DNA of 64,000 bases, from assembly GCF_002741055.1 (NCBI RefSeq), contig NZ_CP016809.1, positions 496,001 through 560,000 of the forward strand, given 5' to 3'. The notes beneath the pieces are model-generated. The model saw nothing but the letters and a program-made list of their open reading frames with translations, searched no databases and was not told where the DNA came from. Positions 58,157 to 64,000 of this stretch are shown here, piece by piece. The stretch is from Paenibacillus ihbetae (GTDB taxonomy: Bacteria > Bacillota > Bacilli > Paenibacillales > Paenibacillaceae). Position 1 is the first letter of the stretch. Every line of letters begins with the position of its first letter. A program made the position numbers and the translations under genes.

Positions 58157-60008
58157 AACGGATCAGCAAAGAATGGATCAGGATAGAACGCAGCGTGCCG
58201 ATCATCCCCCGGATCTCAGCATGAGAGGCGGAAGACCGACGCATGGCATGACCGCCGCCAAAAGCAAGCCCAAAAATACGTTCGGCACCATTCGCCGGAT
58301 CTGGAGCTATATTCGGCCTTACAAGGCAGGAATGGCTGCCGTATTCCTGCTCACCTTGGTCAGCACGGTGCTCTCCCTCATCGCTCCATATTTGCTCGGG
58401 AGCGCTGTGGACGACTACATTATTCCAGGGGATTACAAGGGGCTTGCCGGTTTATGCGCGGCTTTATTGTCCGTGTATGCAGGAACAGCCCTCTTCGCCT
58501 GGCTGCAGCAGCATGTGATGGTGAAGGTATCCCAATTATCCATACAGGACATGCGCCGGGATATTTTTGCAAGACTGCAGCTGCTCCCTCTTCGTTTCTT
58601 TGACAGCAAGACGCACGGAGAATTGATGAGCCGCACGACGAACGATATCGAGAACGTCTCCGGCACGCTGAACCAAAGCGTAACGCAGCTGATCGCCAGC
58701 ATACTGTCCCTCATCGGCTCGCTGGTCATTATGCTTTACTTAAACGTAAGGCTGACGCTGCTCAGCATGGTAACCATACCGCTGGTCATGCTGTTTACGA
58801 AGACGGTAGCCGGGCGCACCCGAAAATATTTCTCCAAGCAGCAGGCACATTTGGGGGAGCTTAACGGGTTTATTGAAGAAACCGTCTCCGGGCAGAAGGT
58901 GGTCCAGATCTACCGGAGAGAGCGGCATGCGGGGGAGCAGTTTGATGCATATAACAAAAAGCTGACTGAAGCGAGCATTCAGGCACAGATCTATGCCGGC
59001 ACCGTCGGTCCTGTTATGAACGTGCTGAACAACGTCAGCTTCGCTTTGATCGCTGCGGTTGGCGGTTACATGGCCTTCCAGGATTGGACCACCGTTGGAA
59101 TCGTCGTAGCTTTCCTGAATTATTCCAAGCAGTTCCAGCGTCCGCTGAACGATCTGGCGAATCAGTTTAACCTCGTGCAGTCAGCCGTCGCGGGAGCCGA
59201 GCGCGTGTTTGAAATCATGGATACGGAATCCGAATACGAAAATCATGAACCCTTGCAGGACGCCAGCCGCCTCCGCGGCGAGGTTGTATTTGACCGGGTA
59301 TCCTTCGGCTATAAGGAAAGCGTACCGGTTCTGAACAATGTATCGCTGACGGCCCGTCCAGGGCAAACCATTGCACTGGTCGGTCCGACCGGCGCAGGCA
59401 AAACAACCATCATCAACCTGCTCACCCGTTTCTATGATATTGATTCGGGCAGCATTACGCTGGATGGCATCGATATCCGTCTGCTGGATAAAGACAGCCT
59501 TCGCCGCAAGCTGGGCATCGTGCTTCAGGACGCCTATGTATTCTCCGCTTCCATCCGGGAGAACATCCGCTACGGGCGAACCGATGCGACGGATGAAGAG
59601 ATCGAGGAGGCGGCCAAGCTGGCCAACGCGCATGATTTTATCATGAAGCTGCCGGAGGGCTATGACACGATGCTGGTATCCGGCGGAAGCAACCTGAGTC
59701 AAGGGCAGCGGCAGCTCCTGACCATTGCCAGAGCCGTGCTCGCCGATCCGGTCATTCTGATCCTGGATGAGGCGACAAGCAGCATCGACACGCGCACCGA
59801 GATGCATATCCAGTCTGCGATGCGCACGCTGATGCAGGGACGGACCAGCTTTGTCATTGCGCACCGTCTGAGCACGATCCGCGAAGCGGACGAAATTCTC
59901 GTCATGCACCAGGGCGGCATAGCGGAACGCGGCACGCACGAGCAGCTCCTGGCACAGCGCGGCTTTTACTTCGATCTGTACAACAGCCAGTTCAAGCTTC
60001 CCGGATAA
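58149..60008 (+). CDS. Heterodimeric ABC exporter, catalytic subunit
   Basis: The 619-residue partner has an extra basic N-terminal stretch of about 45 residues before six membrane spans. The ATPase domain has Walker A GPTGAGKT, Walker B LILDEATSSID and H-loop VIAHRLST, all canonical, while the signature is LSQGQ instead of LSGGQ. In asymmetric exporters the altered signature faces the partner's degenerate site, exactly as seen here. ATG 58149 has AAGGAGG nine bases before it. A 15-bp terminator ends the operon. Confidence 0.92.
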   Translation: MARTDQQRMDQDRTQRADHPPDLSMRGGRPTHGMTAAKSKPKNTFGTIRRIWSYIRPYKAGMAAVFLLTLVSTVLSLIAPYLLGSAVDDYIIPGDYKGLAGLCAALLSVYAGTALFAWLQQHVMVKVSQLSIQDMRRDIFARLQLLPLRFFDSKTHGELMSRTTNDIENVSGTLNQSVTQLIASILSLIGSLVIMLYLNVRLTLLSMVTIPLVMLFTKTVAGRTRKYFSKQQAHLGELNGFIEETVSGQKVVQIYRRERHAGEQFDAYNKKLTEASIQAQIYAGTVGPVMNVLNNVSFALIAAVGGYMAFQDWTTVGIVVAFLNYSKQFQRPLNDLANQFNLVQSAVAGAERVFEIMDTESEYENHEPLQDASRLRGEVVFDRVSFGYKESVPVLNNVSLTARPGQTIALVGPTGAGKTTIINLLTRFYDIDSGSITLDGIDIRLLDKDSLRRKLGIVLQDAYVFSASIRENIRYGRTDATDEEIEEAAKLANAHDFIMKLPEGYDTMLVSGGSNLSQGQRQLLTIARAVLADPVILILDEATSSIDTRTEMHIQSAMRTLMQGRTSFVIAHRLSTIREADEILVMHQGGIAERGTHEQLLAQRGFYFDLYNSQFKLPG

Positions 60009-60012
60009 CGTG

Positions 60013-60046
60013 AAAACATCCCCATGCACAAGCATGGGGATGTTTT
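60013..60046. terminator. Terminator of the heterodimeric ABC operon
   Basis: AAAACATCCCCATGC (60013-60027) and GCATGGGGATGTTTT (60032-60046) pair perfectly over 15 bp with a 4-base loop and a TTTT end. Confidence 0.9.
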
Positions 60047-60068
60047 CGCGCTGCCTTAGCGTGCAAGA

Positions 60069-60275
60069 GCCCCACCCAGCTTATGAACGCATTTCGTTAA
60101 GCTGGCTTATGGGGGCCCGGATATCCTTAGTCCATCAGTAAAGTCACTTCGGAGAGTTCAGAAGCGAGCGATTCGAGTATCTGCCTCGGTTTAGAAGTCT
60201 CCAGGAAACATTAACTTCCCTACAGAGGGGCGATCGATCCCCCTTCACGTTTTGCGGGTCCGTGTGACTTTACTG
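60069..60275. other. Structured intergenic region of unknown function
   Basis: Between the convergent ABC and lysE genes stand a hairpin CCAGCTTA/TAAGCTGG (60076-60083 and 60098-60105), framed by further pairing bases, and a perfect 12-base inverted repeat CAGTAAAGTCAC/GTGACTTTACTG (60136-60147 and 60264-60275) enclosing about 116 bases that include GGGGCGATCGATCCCC. No ORF or T tract fits. It might be a small RNA, a miniature transposable element or an extended lysE 3' end. Confidence 0.4.
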
Positions 60276-60280
60276 TAGGC

Positions 60281-60901
60281 TTAATAACCTGCAATCAACC
60301 CGTAGGCAAGGTAAGCTGCCGTCCCCCACATGATTACCGCCGATATCCGGTTGATCACCGTAAGCAGCCGGCCCGAGGTGTCCATGCTTCCCACCGCTTT
60401 CCCGGCGATTCCAAGCGCCATAAACCACAACCAGGATACCGCAATGCACACGGCGGCAAAAGCCGCCTTCTCTCCCCCTGCATACTGGATAGAGCTGGTA
60501 CCGATTACCCCAACCGTATCCAGAAGTGCATGCGGATTCAGCAGCGATACGGACATGGCGAATGCGATCTGCTTCTTGGGGCTTAACGAACGGGGACTGC
60601 CTTCCTCCGGCTTATGGGGTCTGCTCTTCCATGTCGCTAGCCCCATGTAAATTAGAAATCCGACCCCGAGTATGATCATGGCAACGCGCAGCCAATCGTA
60701 TTGGAGAACGACCACCGATACTCCCATAATAGCCAACGTAATGAGCAGCGTATCGCACAACGCTGCCGTAATAATCACCGGGAGCGCCCTAGCCAGCTTC
60801 GGTTGGACCGCCCCTTGATTAAAGACAAACACGTTTTGCACCCCCAGGGGCAAAATCAAACCCAATGCCAATATAAAACCATGAACAATAACGCCGGCCA
60901 T
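60281..60901 (-). CDS. LysE/ArgO-family amino acid exporter
   Basis: The 206-residue protein has six predicted spans and the family start GFILALGLILPLGVQNVFVFNQG, then LLITLAIMGVSVVV and SLLNPHALLDTVGVIG, which match ArgO/LysE exporters of basic amino acids. GGAGGGG lies ten bases before ATG 60901. A divergent MocR regulator shares the intergenic region, and a 10-bp inverted repeat spans both promoters, so the regulator probably controls this exporter. The exported amino acid is not certain. Confidence 0.92.
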   Translation of the reverse strand: MAGVIVHGFILALGLILPLGVQNVFVFNQGAVQPKLARALPVIITAALCDTLLITLAIMGVSVVVLQYDWLRVAMIILGVGFLIYMGLATWKSRPHKPEEGSPRSLSPKKQIAFAMSVSLLNPHALLDTVGVIGTSSIQYAGGEKAAFAAVCIAVSWLWFMALGIAGKAVGSMDTSGRLLTVINRISAVIMWGTAAYLAYGLIAGY

Positions 60902-60943
60902 CTTTTTTTTACCCCTCCAGCTTCATTTTTACCCTATTGTAGA

Positions 60944-61022
60944 GTAAGGTGATCCTCTTGTCTCCGACCAATTGGTTGGCACTTTACCCAACCAATCGAA
61001 TATAATAGTGGAATCACCTTAC
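60944..61022. promoter_or_regulatory. Shared operator/promoter region of lysE and mocR
   Basis: GTAAGGTGAT (60944-60953) and ATCACCTTAC (61013-61022) are perfect inverted copies 69 bases apart. Between them lie CCAATTGGTTGG and CCAACCAAT and a TATAAT (61001-61006) for mocR; a TACAAT on the minus strand next to the left copy serves lysE. A regulator dimer could bridge both copies. Confidence 0.5.
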
Positions 61023-61041
61023 GTAAAGCGGGGGGTTAGTT

Positions 61042-62487
61042 GTGACGGAAGAGTGGAGCTTGAGCAAGTCGGAAGGCATTCCGCTTCATCAGCAAATTTA
61101 TGACCGCATCAAAGAGAAAATTATGAACGGGGAATGGCCTGTCGGCACCCGGATACCACCGCAGCGGGAGCTGGCCGCCCGGTTCGGGGTGAACCGGAGC
61201 ACGGTGGTGTATGCGCTGGGCGAGCTCGCAGCCGATGGCTTGATCGAGGCGATGACCGGCCGGGGGACCGTCGTCGCCAACAACACCTGGAATTTGCTGT
61301 CTTCCGCTCCGTCCCCTGATTGGAACCGTTATGTGAAATCGGGTCTCTATCAGCCCAATATACAGATAATTCAAGCTATCAATCAGGCAGAGGCCGCCCC
61401 TGGCATCGTCCGCCTCGGAACCGGTGAGCTCTCACCGGAACTGCTGCCTGCCGGCGAGATGCTGGAGAAGCTTAACCGGAGTCAAACCGCCGCCTTTTCA
61501 CTTGGATATTCCGAGCCGAAAGGCAGCCTGGTATTAAGGGAAGCCGTAAGCCATTATTTACGCAGCAAAGCGATTAATGCGTCGCCCGCTTCCATTTTGA
61601 TCGTATCCGGCGGTCTCCAGGCGCTTCAGCTTATATCGTTAGGCCTGCTGCACCGCGGCTCCACGATATTCGTCGAGAACCCGTCCTATCTAAATTCCAT
61701 TCATGTATTCCAATCCGCAGGCGTACGTATGCATGGGCTTCCCATGGACGAGGAAGGGCTGCGAACGGATTCCATCAGCAGGCTGAAACGGCAGCATAAC
61801 GCTTCGCTGCTCTATACGGTTCCTTCCTTCCACAATCCGACCGGCTCTCTGATGACATCCGCAAGAAGGCAGGAGCTGCTGAATATTTGCTCCCGGGAGC
61901 GACTTCCTGTCATTGAAGATGATGTTTACGGTGATCTCTGGTTTGACCAGCCGGCACCGCTTCCGTTGAAGGCACGGGATCAGCAAGGCCTTGTGCTTTA
62001 CTTGGGCAGCATGTCCAAGACATTAGGTCCCGGCCTGCGCATCGGCTGGATCGTCGGTCCGGAACCGGTCATCGACCGGCTGGCGGATATTAAAATGCAG
62101 ACCGACTACGGCTCAAGCGCCTTGTCACAGCATGCGGTAGCCCAGTGGCTGTCCGAGGGGCTGTACGAGGGACATTTGGCGCGGATTCGCGGCGAGCTGA
62201 AGCTCCGCAGGGATTACACGCTTCGTTTGTTGGAGGAGGATTATCGCGAGCTCGCCGATTGGAATTGCCCACAGGGTGGATTTTACATATGGCTCCGTCT
62301 CAAACAGCCCCTCTCGATTCGTTCCCTGTTCGAGCAAGCGCTGGCTGAAGGCATTCTGCTTAATCCGGGCTTGATCTACGACCGGAACGACCGGCAGCAC
62401 CTTAGACTGTCTTATGCGTATGCCTCAATGGAGGAGCTGCGCGAAGGTCTCCGGCGCCTTTCCCGCATGATCCGCGGGTTGGCGTAA
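61042..62487 (+). CDS. MocR-type regulator divergent from lysE
   Basis: The 481-residue protein has a GntR winged helix (about 13-80; IPPQRELAARFGVNRSTVVY) and an aminotransferase-like PLP domain with NPTGS, VIEDDVYGDLWF and the PLP-lysine loop YLGSMSKTLGPGLRIGW. It starts at GTG 61042 after GGGGGG. As regulator next to an amino acid exporter it may sense an amino acid or its PLP adduct. It is a distant paralogue of the MocR gene at 32904. A terminator follows at 62519. Confidence 0.92.
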   Translation: MTEEWSLSKSEGIPLHQQIYDRIKEKIMNGEWPVGTRIPPQRELAARFGVNRSTVVYALGELAADGLIEAMTGRGTVVANNTWNLLSSAPSPDWNRYVKSGLYQPNIQIIQAINQAEAAPGIVRLGTGELSPELLPAGEMLEKLNRSQTAAFSLGYSEPKGSLVLREAVSHYLRSKAINASPASILIVSGGLQALQLISLGLLHRGSTIFVENPSYLNSIHVFQSAGVRMHGLPMDEEGLRTDSISRLKRQHNASLLYTVPSFHNPTGSLMTSARRQELLNICSRERLPVIEDDVYGDLWFDQPAPLPLKARDQQGLVLYLGSMSKTLGPGLRIGWIVGPEPVIDRLADIKMQTDYGSSALSQHAVAQWLSEGLYEGHLARIRGELKLRRDYTLRLLEEDYRELADWNCPQGGFYIWLRLKQPLSIRSLFEQALAEGILLNPGLIYDRNDRQHLRLSYAYASMEELREGLRRLSRMIRGLA

Positions 62488-62518
62488 ACAGAGAATACGA
62501 TATACCAATACAATTAAA

Positions 62519-62554
62519 GGCAGCCGGATGAAATGCTATCCGGCTGCCATTTTT
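62519..62554 (+). terminator. Terminator of the second mocR gene
   Basis: GGCAGCCGGAT (62519-62529) and ATCCGGCTGCC (62538-62548) form an 11-bp stem followed by ATTTTT. The remaining gap to 63022 contains the qoxA promoter and otherwise nothing recognised. Confidence 0.88.
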
Positions 62555-62891
62555 ATCGAAATGACAGGTAACGTCGAATCCCAAATTCTCCATTTGCATT
62601 ATCATATCATACTCGCTATCGTCGGTTCACACATCAAATTGGAAATGACCTTTGGCTGCTCACCATTTGTGAAAACATCAACATACCAGCTTGAAGCCTT
62701 ATAAATAAAGGGCTCTTTAGCTTGTTTCCCTCCTCTAAATTAAGCAAAAACAGGCCCGGATTTGTGACGAAACTGGTAACTCTCGTGAAGTTTTGAACAA
62801 AGTATGAACTGCCGAAAAACCGCGCCATTACAATGATTTCTCTCATAGCCCCCTCGTTTTGTAACAATTTGCACACATAACGTTAAACACA

Positions 62892-62921
62892 TTGACAAGA
62901 ATTTGGATTTTTATGTTATTA
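62892..62921 (+). promoter_or_regulatory. Probable promoter of the quinol oxidase operon
   Basis: TTGACA (62892-62897) with TTATTA (62916-62921) after 18 bases, about 100 bases before the start codon of qoxA. The sequence around it is AT-rich. Confidence 0.45.
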
Positions 62922-63022
62922 AAACCTGTTTATGTCTTTTGCAAAGCGTAGCGGAACTTCCTAGTATATAGGTGACAAGAACATTGAATCGAACGAAGCC
63001 GTTTCAAGGAAAGGGGTACATC

Positions 63023-64000
63023 ATGAACAAAAGAGGGCCGTTATTTGCAATGTTTGTAATTTTTACCTTGCTCTTATCGGGATGCAGCTCGCTTACGGTA
63101 TTAAATCCGAAGGGACCGGCTGCCAGAACCCTATCCGATACAATCATATTCTCCATTCTGATGATGATCGGAATTTTGGTTGTAGTTTATGTGCTTTACA
63201 TTTATATGCTCACCAAATACCGGGCGAAAAAATCCAACGAGGGATATGAGCCTCCTCACGAGGAAGGGAACAAATGGCTGGAAATTCTGTGGACGGCCAT
63301 CCCGATCGTGATCGTCGCGATCCTGTCGGTCGTCACGGTTAAGACTACGGTGGCTGTTGAAAAAGTGCCTGAAGGTTATGAGAATCAGAAGCCTCTCGTC
63401 ATTTATGCTTCCTCCTCCAACTGGAAATGGCACTTCAGCTATCCGGAAGAAGGGATCGAAACCGTCAATTACGTTAACATCCCGACCAATCGCCCGATCG
63501 AGTTCAGACTCTACTCGTTCGGTCCGATTACAAGCTTCTGGATTCCACAGCTGCACGGCCAGAAATACGCGATGAGCGATATGGTCACAAAGCTTAACAT
63601 GGTTGCCGACGAGCCGGGCTCCATGCTGGGCCGCAACGCAAACTTCAGCGGTGAAGGCTTCGCCCACATGGAATTCGAGGCGCTGGCTATGTCGCCTTCC
63701 GAGTACGAAGAATGGGTCAAGGACGTGAAGGATACCGCTCCGGAGCTGACACAGGACGAATTCAACAAGCTTCTGAAAACCGAGCATGTCGGAAGAATGA
63801 CTTTCTCGACCAACCACTTGGAGTTCAGCCCTCCGCCTGAAGGACATCATCATGGCGGCGACAGTAACGGCAATGAAGAACACCAGGAACATAAAGAGCT
63901 TCATCCGGACCCTGCCACGACGGAAGAAACGGAGTTCGACAGCGAGAGCAACGTCAATCCGAATGAGCCGCTGCCAACTTCCCCGGCTGAAGAGAGTTCA
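63023..64000 (+). CDS. qoxA: Cytochrome aa3 quinol oxidase subunit II (3' partial)
   Basis: The frame starts at ATG 63023 after AAGGAAAGGGG and is open to the window end (326 codons so far). A lipoprotein signal peptide (FVIFTLLLSGC, Cys about residue 21) is followed by two membrane spans (about 42-65 and 88-108) and a periplasmic cupredoxin domain (NWKWHFSYPEEG, GPITSFWIPQLHGQKYAM). The CuA-binding cysteines and histidines of cytochrome c oxidases are absent, so the enzyme takes electrons from menaquinol. The last 60 residues are a His/Glu/Pro-rich tail. qoxB is expected beyond the window. Confidence 0.93.
   Translation, partial: MNKRGPLFAMFVIFTLLLSGCSSLTVLNPKGPAARTLSDTIIFSILMMIGILVVVYVLYIYMLTKYRAKKSNEGYEPPHEEGNKWLEILWTAIPIVIVAILSVVTVKTTVAVEKVPEGYENQKPLVIYASSSNWKWHFSYPEEGIETVNYVNIPTNRPIEFRLYSFGPITSFWIPQLHGQKYAMSDMVTKLNMVADEPGSMLGRNANFSGEGFAHMEFEALAMSPSEYEEWVKDVKDTAPELTQDEFNKLLKTEHVGRMTFSTNHLEFSPPPEGHHHGGDSNGNEEHQEHKELHPDPATTEETEFDSESNVNPNEPLPTSPAEESS

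Noticed and set aside
62634..62876. An 80-codon open frame on the minus strand before qoxA
   Set aside because: The only internal start with a purine run (GAGGGG) is two bases from it, too close; no family pattern and no promoter were seen.
1..64000. CRISPR array, insertion sequences, prophage, rRNA or tRNA genes
   Set aside because: No regularly spaced repeats, transposase-like or phage-like proteins, or conserved RNA gene sequences were seen. The only non-coding RNAs recognised are the Mn riboswitch and the T-box leader.

Overview
The window looks like a chromosomal piece of a moderately GC-rich Bacillales bacterium, most probably Paenibacillus or a close relative. Supporting signs are strong AGGAGG-type ribosome binding sites, frequent TTG and GTG starts, a yybP-ykoY (Mn2+) riboswitch before a TerC gene, a T-box leader, a Staphylococcus/Bacillus-type nar-nre nitrate cluster, an aa3-type quinol oxidase subunit II, and the CYP152, DUF421, DUF3231 and DUF2512 families. 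No rRNA, tRNA, CRISPR array, insertion sequence or prophage was seen.

Layout. 1-5 kb: end of an unknown gene, a PNPOx-fold protein, an ABC half-exporter with a leader-peptide-like 5' region, the Mn riboswitch with terC, and a DUF421 membrane protein. 5-15.1 kb: single metabolic or stress genes (Eis-like GNAT, FMN reductase, ArsR-type regulator divergent from a flavin reductase, GyrI-like protein, CYP152 peroxygenase, aldo/keto reductase, MFS transporter) and two tandem family-2 glycosyltransferases.

15.2-29.5 kb is the physiological core: ywiC, a nitrate transporter NarK fused to a C-terminal PAS domain, the nitrate/oxygen sensing system NreA-NreB-NreC, narGHJI, the NO-damage repair protein RIC/ScdA, flavohaemoprotein Hmp, and a short cysteine-free Crp/Fnr regulator. 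FNR-type boxes lie about 41.5 bp upstream of the predicted starts of ric and hmp, another lies before narK, and NreC-like palindromes lie at about -43 and -64 of a likely narG promoter. The region therefore couples nitrate uptake and respiration with protection from nitric oxide.

29.7-43.9 kb: Mn-catalase-like protein, DUF3231 and DUF2512 proteins, several transporters with local regulators (MocR/EamA, a TetR operon with its operator inside the promoter spacer, a Crp-type regulator between two YdcZ half-transporters), a lipoprotein phosphodiesterase, and a Cys-cluster pentapeptide-repeat protein.

44-49.5 kb groups translation genes: T-box-controlled GlnRS, a divergent orphan IF-3 paralogue, a GNAT, and a Tet(M)/OtrA-like ribosomal-protection GTPase with an overlapping leader ORF. 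49.7-64 kb is envelope and transport: a CDF transporter, an orphan MraY with an altered HHH motif, two small-molecule kinases (one frameshifted), an Sm-like protein, a VanY-VanZ pair, an asymmetric heterodimeric ABC exporter, LysE with a divergent MocR regulator, and the start of qoxA, which runs off the window.
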